In this document: positions 20,238 to 29,000 of the stretch, piece by piece
Numbering within the stretch: the stretch's first letter is position 1
Layout of the letters: each line of letters starts with the position of its first letter
DNA from: Pseudomaricurvus alkylphenolicus
GTDB lineage: Bacteria > Pseudomonadota > Gammaproteobacteria > Pseudomonadales > Cellvibrionaceae
Length of the DNA: 64,000 bases
Direction: 5' to 3'
NCBI RefSeq assembly: GCF_011683955.1
Contig: NZ_JAAQPI010000008.1
Span: 309,777 to 373,776 of the forward strand
The notes under the pieces: model-generated
Told to the model about the DNA's origin: nothing
Seen by the model: the letters and a program-made list of their open reading frames with translations, nothing else
The model's database searches: none
Position numbers and translations under genes: made by a program

Positions 20238-20276
20238 TCCTAGGATCAGGAAGAAGAGGGGGATAACCCCCTCTTC
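20233..20276 (+). repeat. Palindrome and hairpin directly at the end of the giant gene
   Basis: A perfect 18-bp palindrome (cctgatcctaggatcagg, 20233-20250) includes the TGA stop codon. Two bases later comes a 10-bp stem with a 4-nt loop: gaagaggggg (20253-20262), ataa, ccccctcttc (20267-20276). No T-run follows, so these are unlikely to be the main terminator. They could protect the 3' end of an abundant mRNA from exonucleases. Confidence 0.75.
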
Positions 20277-20376
20277 AAAACGATAGAAAGTGAATAATTC
20301 AGTTAAAGAGGCGAAAACAGTTACCTTGAGTGACAGCCAGTAGCCTCGGCACCTGCCATAAGGTGCTGAAATTAAA

Positions 20377-20411
20377 AACCCAAGCCAAGCAATTGGCTTG
20401 GGTTTTTTTTT
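20377..20411 (+). terminator. Strong intrinsic terminator after the giant gene
   Basis: A 12-bp stem, aacccaagccaa (20377-20388) with ttggcttgggtt (20393-20404), a GCAA tetraloop and a run of T bases to 20411 form a textbook rho-independent terminator. It isolates the giant gene from the oxygenase/SapC operon, whose first ATG is 30 nt further on. Confidence 0.9.
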
Positions 20412-20440
20412 ACCAGATACCGATCAACGAGAACCCGAAT

Positions 20441-21031
20441 ATGAACATAACGGCAGAATGCTCCGATTACTTCGTCACACGGGTCTGGCGCTTCCAGCTG
20501 CAGGAATTGCAGCAGTTTCACGAGCAATGGCTGGACCTGGTGAATAAACTTCGACAGGCTTCACCAACTCCCGATGCAAGACGCTCCACGCGCAACGGCT
20601 GGAAAACCCCCTACGACCTGTTCAAAAGAAAGGAATTTGAGGTGCTGCAACACACGATTCATGAGTGCACCCGACATATATTCAAGCAAATGGCGGTAGA
20701 TCCGGCGCTAAAATTCAAGGTCAACGGTTCGGTCAATATTACTGATCCGGAGGGTTACAACCGCCAACACGGGCACAGCAATACCCTGTTTGTAGGTTGT
20801 TACTATTTACAGGTGCCTGAGAATTCCGGCGACATTTGCTTTACCGATCCTCGCCCCGGCGCCAAATATGCCCCCTTGAGTTGTGCCAGTAACCACGGTT
20901 CCAGTAATATCAACATTTCGCCGCGGGAAGGCGATCTTCTGATGTTTCCCTCCTGGCTGGAACACTCGGTTGAGACTAACGAATCCAGCGAGTCACGCAT
21001 ATCCATTCCCGTAAATATTGACTCCGTTTAA
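20441..21031 (+). CDS. Putative 2OG-Fe(II) oxygenase-like protein (TIGR02466 type)
   Basis: A 196-residue protein. The middle NRQHGHSNTLFVGCYYLQVP, followed by an FTDPRP segment, and the late FPSWLEHSVETN with RISIPVNI match the layout of the small TIGR02466 family: jelly-roll fold with candidate iron-ligand histidines near residues 110 and 175, and an Arg for 2-oxoglutarate. Such proteins are predicted Fe(II)/2-oxoglutarate hydroxylases. The ATG at 20441 is chosen because an upstream TTG start would place the terminator inside the coding sequence. The stop overlaps the region just before sapC, so the two genes are coupled. Hydroxylation of the giant secreted protein is a reasonable guess from context only. 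Confidence 0.75.
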   Translation: MNITAECSDYFVTRVWRFQLQELQQFHEQWLDLVNKLRQASPTPDARRSTRNGWKTPYDLFKRKEFEVLQHTIHECTRHIFKQMAVDPALKFKVNGSVNITDPEGYNRQHGHSNTLFVGCYYLQVPENSGDICFTDPRPGAKYAPLSCASNHGSSNINISPREGDLLMFPSWLEHSVETNESSESRISIPVNIDSV

Positions 21032-21051
21032 TGGTTGTCCGGAGCAGACTT

Positions 21052-21864
21052 ATGAGTAAAGATGAAATAATTGCCCTCAATCCAGAAGCTCACCGCTTCC
21101 ACGGTTGGCAGCGCTACCAGAGCTACGCTTATACGGCCAAGGCCTCCATGGTGCCGGTAGCCATTGCTGAGTTGCAGCACCTGCTGCCACTTTACACGTT
21201 GGCATTCCGAAAGAGCTCAGCTGAGCAGTATCAGCTGGTTGCGGTATTGGGATTTGAGCCGCAGGACAATCTCTGTGTCAATGCTGAAGGCCGCTGGAAG
21301 CTGCCCTACGTGCCAGCGGTGTTCCGTTCTTATCCCTACGTTATGGCAAAACACAAGGTTGCGGAGGAAGAGCGCAATGTGCTCTGTTTTAACAAGAGCA
21401 GCGGCCTCTACAGAGAGCTGCCAGACGAGTCGACAGGCGAGATGCGCTTTTTCCAGGACGATGGCAGTCTGGCACCCCATATGCTGAAGCTGGTTAAGTT
21501 TCTTGAGCAAATGACCCATTTCCAGCAGGTGACACAAAATGCGGTCAACGTGCTGGCCGAAGAAGGTCTGCTGGCTGAATGGACTTTTATTAAAAAGGAC
21601 CAAGAGAAGCAACTTCGCCCCATGCAGGCGCTCTTTCGCATAGACCAGCAGGCATTGGCTCAAATTCCGGCCGATACGCTCAAGCGACTCCAGACCTCCA
21701 ATGCCCTCACCATTGCCTATGCTCAATCTTTTTCCATGGCACGACTGGGCGTACTGGAACAGCTGCACAATGCTCGCCATTCCCAGGCGCAATCCCAGCA
21801 ATCTGCCCAGGATTTCTTTATGACAGACGGCGATGACTTGGGTTTCGATTTTTCGGGCGCGTAG
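21052..21864 (+). CDS. sapC: SapC-family protein (S-layer-associated)
   Basis: 270 residues. The segments ALNPEAHRFHGWQ, VPVAIAELQHLLPLYTLAF, NLCVNAEGRWKLPYVPAVFRSYPY and GLYRELPDESTGEMRFFQDDG follow the SapC family pattern. SapC was named from the Campylobacter S-layer export locus; in marine gammaproteobacteria its biochemical role is not settled. An upstream ATG at 21031 exists, but the start at 21052 has GGAG seven bases in front and the usual family N-terminus. It lies directly behind the oxygenase-like gene and 0.8 kb behind the giant protein, which supports an S-layer connection. No signal peptide or membrane segment is seen, so it is probably cytoplasmic. Confidence 0.85.
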   Translation: MSKDEIIALNPEAHRFHGWQRYQSYAYTAKASMVPVAIAELQHLLPLYTLAFRKSSAEQYQLVAVLGFEPQDNLCVNAEGRWKLPYVPAVFRSYPYVMAKHKVAEEERNVLCFNKSSGLYRELPDESTGEMRFFQDDGSLAPHMLKLVKFLEQMTHFQQVTQNAVNVLAEEGLLAEWTFIKKDQEKQLRPMQALFRIDQQALAQIPADTLKRLQTSNALTIAYAQSFSMARLGVLEQLHNARHSQAQSQQSAQDFFMTDGDDLGFDFSGA

Positions 21865-22019
21865 TGGAGGAGCTTCTAACCGTTCTCATCAAGCGTTAGC
21901 GGATGAGTGCCAATATTACTCGATCCGGCCACAATAAGAGCAACAACCAGATGCCGTTTTTACAGCCACAGGCACTTTCCAAGCACAATAAGTTCTTTTA
22001 AAAATGTAATCCCACACAC

Positions 22020-23291
22020 ATGTCCGACTCGAAATCGATATTAGAAGAGGCCCAGAACCTGTTCACACAGCGCGAGTATCAAGCTGCCCGCGATAAACTA
22101 TTGCCCCTGGTAGACCCAAACGGTAAGGGAAGTGAACAAGGTCCGGTTGCCAACTTGCTTCTTTCTCAGGTATATGAGGCTCAAGGCGACTACCAGGCGG
22201 CTCATGAGCTTTATCGTCTGACGGTAAAGCAGTATCCAGGAGAGCCCGTTACCTGTCTGCGTTGGGGGCGCCTGCTCACGAAGCTCCACTATCCGCAGGA
22301 GGCGGCCCGGATCTTTCAGCTTGGCTTGAGTGATACCCGCCACAGGCTTGAATTGACGGATGAACTGGCTAAAGCAAAGATGGCGTCAGGAGACTTTAAG
22401 GACGCAAATCAATGGGCGCTTAAAGCGCTGGAGTTAGCGCCTGGACACCCGGTTGGTTTATTCACGCTGGCAAAGGTGTCGAAATGCCGAGGTCTGCTAC
22501 CCCGGGCCAATAATCTCATGCGAGAGTGTCTGTCCAAATTGCTTGAATCGCCCCCAAAGGCGTCACAGCGGGCTGCTCAGCGGAATGCCATCAACATTAA
22601 GCTGGCGGAAGATCTGCTTTGGAAAACCTTGTCCCAGCTAGAGTCGGCAGGCGTGCATGCCTTTGCTCATGCGGGAACGCTACTGGGGCTAGAGCGCGAA
22701 GGGCATTTACTGCCCTATGATAAGGATATGGATATAGGGTTGCCCTTTGAAGAAATACCCGCGGCGCTGGAGCTATTGACGCGTAACGGTTGGATGGAGC
22801 TGGACGCCTCCTATGGGCTGGTGAACCCCCGGGCACTCTTTCACCGGGAAACCGGACACTATTTAGACCTTTGCGGGTTTCAGGTCGAGTCCGGGAACTC
22901 GGTAACCATTGGGGGGTTTTGGTGCGCTAACATTCCATCTAAATGGAACCGTATCACTGAATTTCCAGCGCTTCAGTTACAACGGGTTTCAAAGGAGGTG
23001 GGTGATGTTTGGTATGTCGCGGAACCTGCCAAATGGCTTGAAGCCATGTATGGCGATTGGCGGACCCCCGATCCAGAATTCGATACTGTGGTTACAGCTC
23101 GAAACCTCAGGGGATTTTCCCCGTTGACGCAATACTACACCTTAATGAAAATCATCAAATACTGGTGGGACGGACGCATTAACAAAGCTCTCTCGCTGTG
23201 TGAGGTTTTTCTCCGGCATCTGCCTAAAGATGAATTGCTGCTTCAGATCCGTGGGACACTACGGGCATTGGTGCGGGAGCAGCAGCCATGA
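22020..23291 (+). CDS. TPR protein with LicD-like transferase domain
   Basis: 423 residues in two parts. Residues about 1-190 are tetratricopeptide-like helices (ARDKLLPLVD, LYRLTVKQYPGEPVTCLRWGRLL, WALKALELAPGHPVGLFTLAKV). Residues about 205-340 carry a LicD-type nucleotidyltransferase-fold core: AHAGTLLGLEREGHLLPYDKDMDIGL, where D-x-D-x-G after the Gly-rich turn supplies the metal-binding acids, then HYLDLCGF. LicD proteins transfer phosphocholine or related groups from CDP carriers to glycans. The gene overlaps the following cytidylyltransferase gene by 4 nt (ATGA), strongly suggesting that the two act in one pathway that makes and transfers a CDP-activated group. The TPR part may recognise the acceptor protein. 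The acceptor and transferred group are unknown. Confidence 0.8.
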   Translation: MSDSKSILEEAQNLFTQREYQAARDKLLPLVDPNGKGSEQGPVANLLLSQVYEAQGDYQAAHELYRLTVKQYPGEPVTCLRWGRLLTKLHYPQEAARIFQLGLSDTRHRLELTDELAKAKMASGDFKDANQWALKALELAPGHPVGLFTLAKVSKCRGLLPRANNLMRECLSKLLESPPKASQRAAQRNAINIKLAEDLLWKTLSQLESAGVHAFAHAGTLLGLEREGHLLPYDKDMDIGLPFEEIPAALELLTRNGWMELDASYGLVNPRALFHRETGHYLDLCGFQVESGNSVTIGGFWCANIPSKWNRITEFPALQLQRVSKEVGDVWYVAEPAKWLEAMYGDWRTPDPEFDTVVTARNLRGFSPLTQYYTLMKIIKYWWDGRINKALSLCEVFLRHLPKDELLLQIRGTLRALVREQQP

Positions 23292-23722
23292 GACGCGTGC
23301 TGGCCATAGGTGTATTTGATCTCTTGCATGTCGGGCATTTGCGTTATCTGCAGTATGCCAAAGCGCAAGGGGCGTCTTTAACCGTCGCCGTAACACCTGA
23401 CGAGATCTGCTATCAGACAAAGGGAAAGAATCCGACAATCGTTCAAGAGCAAAGGAAGGAGCTTGTGTCAGCTCTGGCCTGTGTGGATGATACCAAATGG
23501 TTGCCCGGCACAACGGAAAACACCCAGGAGGCGGCTGAGTGGATCAAGTCCTGGGGAGTGGATGTAGTGGTGGTGGGCGGAGGCTGGGAGGGCAGCAAAC
23601 GTTGGCAACGTTTGAGACCCTTGCTTGAGGGAGTTGGCATCGAGGTCTCTTTTGCACCCGCCACAGAGAATATTTCCACAACGGACATTACTCAAAGAAT
23701 TCAAGAACTAAACGGTAAGTAA
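23288..23722 (+). CDS. Cytidylyltransferase (glycerol-3-phosphate cytidylyltransferase/TagD-like)
   Basis: 144 residues. The nucleotidyltransferase motifs are GVFDLLHVGHLRYLQYAK (HxGH) near residue 8 and the ENISTTDITQRI segment near the end (ISTT stands for the usual (I)STT/S-x-(R/K) motif). Such small single-domain enzymes couple CTP to a phosphorylated polyol or acid, for example glycerol-3-phosphate. The start overlaps the TPR-LicD gene by 4 nt, and the stop is 2 nt before the GAPDH-like gene, so the three form one operon. The CDP product would be the donor for the LicD-like domain. Substrate cannot be read from the sequence. Confidence 0.85.
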   Translation: MRRVLAIGVFDLLHVGHLRYLQYAKAQGASLTVAVTPDEICYQTKGKNPTIVQEQRKELVSALACVDDTKWLPGTTENTQEAAEWIKSWGVDVVVVGGGWEGSKRWQRLRPLLEGVGIEVSFAPATENISTTDITQRIQELNGK

Positions 23723-23724
23723 AT

Positions 23725-24702
23725 TTGACTCGGACCTTGAACGCAGGCCTGCACGGATTTGGCCGCTTTGCACAGCATTTATTATTTTCCTGGTTGAGCC
23801 ATTCCAGACAGTTTTCCATTCCTTATCTGGTGGATGAAATACTGTCTCTTGAGGACGTGTATCAGCTGATTACTGACCATGATCGCCTGGATTTTTCTCG
23901 CTTTTCACCTCGTCTTGGGGCTGAAGGTGTGGTCTTGACCCACAGCGATGGGGGCGAGGTGGAAATCAATTACACTTGTGGCATCGCAGCAGAGGTTCCC
24001 TGGCTGGGGGAGGTCGATCTGTGGCTGGAGTGCTCTGGCCGGAATTCCAGCATCGCTGCCTGTGAGCCCTTTTTGAAGGGCAGAACCCGGCAGGCGATCA
24101 TTTCAGCCACATGCTGGGATGCTGATCAAACCCTGGTAATGGGGCTTAATGAGAACCAGTGGTCATCGCGGGCAAAAGTGCTGTCCTATGGCTCGTGTAC
24201 GGTTAATGCCTTCGTGCCTCTGGCGGATTGGCTGCATCAGCAATACGGCGTGCAACAGGCCTATGTAAATGTTGTGCACAATCTTCCACGGCACCAACTG
24301 CCGGCACACTCGGATCCTGAATGGAAAATCTGTACGCTCGAAAAAATGGCGCCACAGCTGTTGCCTTGGTTGTCAAATGAGCAGATCTTTGTCAGCTATG
24401 CCACCGTACCCTATACCGGCGGTTCCCTGATTGAGTTTAACTTCCGTCTGAACCGCGTCCCCTCCAAACAAGAGGTATTGCAAAAATTGCAGCACGCGCT
24501 GGAGAACACCCTAAAGGGGCTCTACCGTATCGAGACAGAGGACCCCGGTGTGGCCGGTGTGTTGGGGGCTCGAGAGAATGCCGTATTTCCTCTGTCTGGC
24601 ATCGAAGTCATAGGCGACAATCTTCGCTTTAGAGGCTATTTTGATAATGAAAACTCCGCTGTACGTTACTTGCAGCTGGTCGAGTTGATTGTTGGAAATT
24701 GA
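23725..24702 (+). CDS. GAPDH-like NAD(P)-dependent aldehyde/phosphoaldehyde dehydrogenase
   Basis: 325 residues with a glyceraldehyde-3-phosphate dehydrogenase layout: N-terminal dinucleotide loop GLHGFGRFAQHL, catalytic-cysteine strand SYGSCTVNAFVPLA (Cys near residue 157), a following histidine in VVHNLPRH, and YTGGSLIEFNFRL in the catalytic domain. It is divergent from housekeeping GAPDH (SNASCTTNC replaced by SYGSCTVNA). It is encoded with a cytidylyltransferase and a LicD-like transferase, not with glycolysis genes, so it probably makes or modifies the small phosphorylated group that is CDP-activated. The start is TTG directly after the previous stop. Direction of reaction and substrate are unknown. 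Confidence 0.75.
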   Translation: MTRTLNAGLHGFGRFAQHLLFSWLSHSRQFSIPYLVDEILSLEDVYQLITDHDRLDFSRFSPRLGAEGVVLTHSDGGEVEINYTCGIAAEVPWLGEVDLWLECSGRNSSIAACEPFLKGRTRQAIISATCWDADQTLVMGLNENQWSSRAKVLSYGSCTVNAFVPLADWLHQQYGVQQAYVNVVHNLPRHQLPAHSDPEWKICTLEKMAPQLLPWLSNEQIFVSYATVPYTGGSLIEFNFRLNRVPSKQEVLQKLQHALENTLKGLYRIETEDPGVAGVLGARENAVFPLSGIEVIGDNLRFRGYFDNENSAVRYLQLVELIVGN

Positions 24703-24764
24703 CATAAGCCGTTGGCTATGCCCCAATCACTATAGAAGAGTTTAGAACTTCACTCCGCTAATTG

Positions 24765-25814
24765 ATGGAAATTGACGCCATGCTACCGTTTACCACAGAT
24801 AGGACATCTATAACCGTTCAAATTCAGGAAATCTACATCGGCTTGTTGGGGCGTGGAGCCGCTCAAGCCGGGCTGGATTACTGGGAGGCAGAGTTAACCG
24901 AAGGCCGACTCACGATCGAGCAGCTCAGGGCAAACATCGTGAATGAGCAGCCCGAGTATCAACAAAGGCTGGGTGGTGCCACCAGAGAAGTCATGGTTAT
25001 TCAGCTGTATGAAGATCTGTTTGGTCGAAATCCCGATCAAGCCGGATTGTACTATTGGTTGTATGGTGGTGGTCAGAGTGTCAATGCAGACCAGCTGGTG
25101 CTGGCACTTATTAATGGCGCCTCTGCGGCGGATCGAAAGACGCTGGATGAAAAAGTGGCTGCGGCTCAGGCCTACACTGACGAGGCCGGCGACGATTTCG
25201 ATCTGGAGGCAGCCGCTCGAGCCATTGATTTGCCTGACAACAGCGTAACTCTGGAAGGAACGGAAGAGGGTGAGCTTCTTGAAGGAGGGTCTGGATATGA
25301 CGAGATTAACGGCAATGGTGGCGACGATCAACTTGAGGGGAAATCCGGGAATGACGTCCTCAGCGGCGGTGCCGGTGATGACGATCTAGACGGTGGATCT
25401 GGTGATGACACCCTGCTCGGTGGCGAGGGTGAAGATTTTCTGGATGGCGGCAGCGGCGACGATCTGCTGGAAGGAAACGGTGATGATGACCAGCTGGATG
25501 GAGGCAGTGGCAACGACACGCTTGTCGGTGGTGCAGGCGATGACATTCTGACGGGTGACGGGGACGACGATCGTTTTGTGTTTACTCCAGGAGATGGCAT
25601 GGACACTATTACCGACTTTTCAGCAGGGGAATCTTCGTCTCAAGCGGACAAGATTGATCTTTCCGGTTTCGGTGCATTTGATGATTTCACTGACGTGCAG
25701 GACGCTGCAGAACAAGACGGTGACGATACCGTCATCGATCTGGGCGGCGGGGATCAGTTGACGTTACTGGGTGTCACCGCCACTGATCTTCATGAGAACG
25801 ATTTTATTTTCTGA
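24765..25814 (+). CDS. DUF4214-RTX secreted protein
   Basis: 349 residues, a small type I secretion substrate. Residues about 15-145 hold the same DUF4214 pair as the giant protein (IYIGLLGRGAAQAGLDYW; LFGRNPDQAGLYYWLYGGG). Residues about 165-275 hold about ten RTX nonapeptides of the type GGSGDDxLx, the classical calcium-binding beta-roll. The end (FSAGESSSQADKIDLSGFG, then LLGVTATDLHENDFIF) is a typical RTX C-terminal secretion signal. The protein has no enzymatic domain, so it looks like a structural or linking component: a surface-anchoring head plus a Ca-folded tail. TTG 24762 and ATG 24780 are alternative starts; no clear ribosome-binding site decides. Confidence 0.88.
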   Translation: MEIDAMLPFTTDRTSITVQIQEIYIGLLGRGAAQAGLDYWEAELTEGRLTIEQLRANIVNEQPEYQQRLGGATREVMVIQLYEDLFGRNPDQAGLYYWLYGGGQSVNADQLVLALINGASAADRKTLDEKVAAAQAYTDEAGDDFDLEAAARAIDLPDNSVTLEGTEEGELLEGGSGYDEINGNGGDDQLEGKSGNDVLSGGAGDDDLDGGSGDDTLLGGEGEDFLDGGSGDDLLEGNGDDDQLDGGSGNDTLVGGAGDDILTGDGDDDRFVFTPGDGMDTITDFSAGESSSQADKIDLSGFGAFDDFTDVQDAAEQDGDDTVIDLGGGDQLTLLGVTATDLHENDFIF

Positions 25815-25827
25815 CGAACCCCTGTTT

Positions 25828-25872
25828 CGAAATGGGGCGCAGCGACCCCATTTCGGAATCCCACCGATTTTT
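25828..25872 (+). terminator. Hairpin, probable terminator after the RTX gene
   Basis: A 10-bp stem cgaaatgggg (25828-25837) with ccccatttcg (25846-25855) around an 8-nt loop stands 14 nt after the stop codon. A T6 run follows about ten bases later rather than immediately, so termination may be imperfect. Confidence 0.55.
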
Positions 25873-26011
25873 TATATCCAATTGGCATAAGCTGATTTTG
25901 TCCTTGTGACGCCTGTCTCCCCATGGATTGACCCTTCTGAACTAAAATTTGAGACAAAAGTCCAACTAGTTCTGCTTTCTTACACATGGATCGTTTAATC
26001 AGAGGCGAGTT

Positions 26012-29000
26012 ATGTCAACCATTGCTGACACTATTCAACAACTCTATATAGGCCTGCTTGGCCGTGCTGCTGCCATCCCCGGTTTAGCCTACTGGACCGA
26101 GGAAATCACCTCCGGCATCCTGACCATTGAGCAGCTACGCGCCAACATTGTTAACGAGCAACCCGAATACCTGCAGGGTCAGGGCAGCATGACCCGTAGT
26201 GATGCAGTGGTCGCACTCTATCAAAATCTGTTTGAACGCGAGCCGGCCCCAGCTGGATTGGAATACTGGGTCAACGGTGGTGGCAGTACGGTTAATTTTG
26301 ATCAATTGGTCTTGGCCCTGATTAATGGTGCCTCAGAAGCAGACAGTGCGGTATTGGCTCAGAAAACAGAAGCGGCACAAAGTTATACGGAGCAGGCCGG
26401 CGACAGCTTTACTTTGGAAGACGCCGCACAGGCTATTGCCAACGTGATTAACGATGCTCCCACCCAAATAACCCTCAACAAAGCATCAGTCGCAGAAAAC
26501 GATTTGGGAGCCGTTGTTGGTGAGCTGACGGTTATAGACCCGGATGAAGAGGATCAGCACACCTATCAAGTGAATGATGAAAGGTTTGAAATCGTTGATG
26601 GTCAGCTGCAGCTCAGGTCCGATCTCAGCCTGGACTTCGAAACACAGTCCAGTGTACAGATCGAGATCACCGTGACCGACGAAGAAGGGCTGGAACTCAC
26701 TCAGCTGTTCGATATCGAGGTTACGGACGTCAATGAATCCCCCTTTGATTTACAGGTCACTGATACCGTAGTGTTGGAAAAAATCGCCGGCGCGGTAGTG
26801 GGAGACTTATTTGTATCCGATCCGGATATCGCCGATAGCCACCAGTTTTCTGTCGACGATGACCGATTTGAGGTGCTGAATAATCAACTGCGATTAAAAG
26901 CCGGTGTCTTTCTGAATGCCGATACCGACGAGGCGATCTTCACGACCATCACGGCTACTGACAATGGCGGGTTGAGCACCAGCGCCCAATTCGAGATACA
27001 GGTAACCGCTGTCAATGAGGCACCTACAGCGATTGCATTAACCGATCTCACTTTTCAGGAGAACATTGTTGGCGCCGAGGTTGGTGAGATTACGGTTTCA
27101 GACCCTGATAGTGGTGATAATCATGCCTTCAGTTTGAGCGATGAGCGTTTTGAGGTCGTCTCGGGCACGCTGAAGCTGAAGAGCGATCAGGTGATCGACT
27201 TTGAACAGGAATCCGAAATCCCTCTAACCATTGAGGTAACAGACACGGGTGGTTTGCAGTTTCAGGACCAATTTCAGTTAACGGTTACCGATGTTAACGA
27301 AGCCCCAACGGCCATCAGTCTGGATAATGATGATGTCGACGAAAACAGTGCGGCAGCGATCATAGGGCAGATTGAAATCAGTGATGTGGATGCTGGTGAC
27401 AGTCACCAGATATCGGTCAGTGATGAACGCTTTGAAGTGCAGAACAACACTCTGAAATTGCGCGAGGGCGTTGCTCTGGATCATGAAGCTGAATCCTCCA
27501 TTAACCTGACATTAACGGCTGTGGATAGCGGCAGTCTGCAACTGCAGCAGGCATTTATCATTCAGGTGAATGATATTAATGAGAACCCGACCGGCATTCA
27601 GCTTGGCGGCAATACTGTTGAAGAAAACAGCGATGCTGCCACGGTAGGAAGCATTGATGTGATCGATCCGGATGCGGAGGATCTGCACACCTATTCCGTC
27701 AGCGATGACCGATTTGAAGTCGTTGATGGAGCCTTGAAGCTAAAGGCTGGAGTGAGCCTGGATTTCGAATCGGAGCCACTCATAGACATTTCTGTGACGG
27801 CCACGGATTCGGGCGCATTGAGTCTGGAGCGGGCTCTGGAGCTTGAGGTGCTCAATACGAACGAGGCTCCGACAGACATTCAAGTCAGCAACCTGACCTT
27901 AAACGAAAACGATACGGCCGCAACCATAGGTTCCGTCAGTGTCTCCGATCCGGATGCCAATGATACTCACACATTCCTGATCAGCGATGAACGTTTCTCA
28001 ATCCTTGACGGTCAAGTGCGTTTGGCGGATGGACAGAGCCTGGATTTCGAAATAACGCCATCCGTCAATATTGATATTACCGCCATAGATGAAGGTGGTT
28101 TAGCGTTGCTGCGCAGCTTTACAGTGCAAGTGCAAAACGTTAATGAGTCACCGGCGTTCGACGACGACAGTCTGGCATTGGAAACCGAATTTAACACGGC
28201 CTTTCAAGGCTTGGCGGCAGTGACGGATGTCGACTCAGAGGCGTTGGCCTTTTCGATTTTTCAGGCTGCCGACGACGGCTTGGTGACCATAGATGGCGAC
28301 GGCAACTTTGTCTATACACCGGAAGACGGCTTTGTCGGCAACGATGAATTTACCTTGCAGGTACAAGACGACGAAGGGCTCACAGACCTCTTGCCCATAT
28401 CCATCACTGTGGGCGATTTAAGAAGTGCAGCGGAGGCGTTCAGCCGAGTGGAAGCGGGCATTGATGCGAGCACTCTGCCGTTCGACAATGGCCCGGACTA
28501 TAGCGATCTTGATTCCGGAATTCATTGGGATTCCACTAATCTCACCTTTGCCTTCAATACCTCTATTCCCAATTTCTACTTCGGTGAAGATATTGATCTC
28601 AGCCAGTGGACTCCGCTGACCACGGCGGCCAGAGATGCCGTGCGGGATATTATGCTCGACCTTGAGACATTCACGGCATTGAACTTAACGGAAACCAGTT
28701 CCACCAATGGCGATATGAATTTCAATGCCATCTCACACGAGGAGGGTACAGATGCCTTTGCCTACTATCCTTCGGGCTCCCAGCTGGGTGGCGATGTCTT
28801 CCTCAATATTGAATACACCACCACTGCTGATTATCGTCAGGGCGGAAGCCCCTATTCCACTGCCGTGCATGAAATCGGGCACGCTCTGGGTCTGAAACAC
28901 TCGTTTGATACCCCCAACCCGCTGGACAGCGCTCTGGACAACAACGACTACACCATCATGTCGTATACAGAGTCTCGCAATCTGGTCGTCAACCTGGATT

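Noticed and set aside
23725..24702. Housekeeping glyceraldehyde-3-phosphate dehydrogenase
   Set aside because: The active-site strand and C-terminal half are divergent, and the operon has cytidylyl- and LicD-like transferase genes rather than glycolysis genes.
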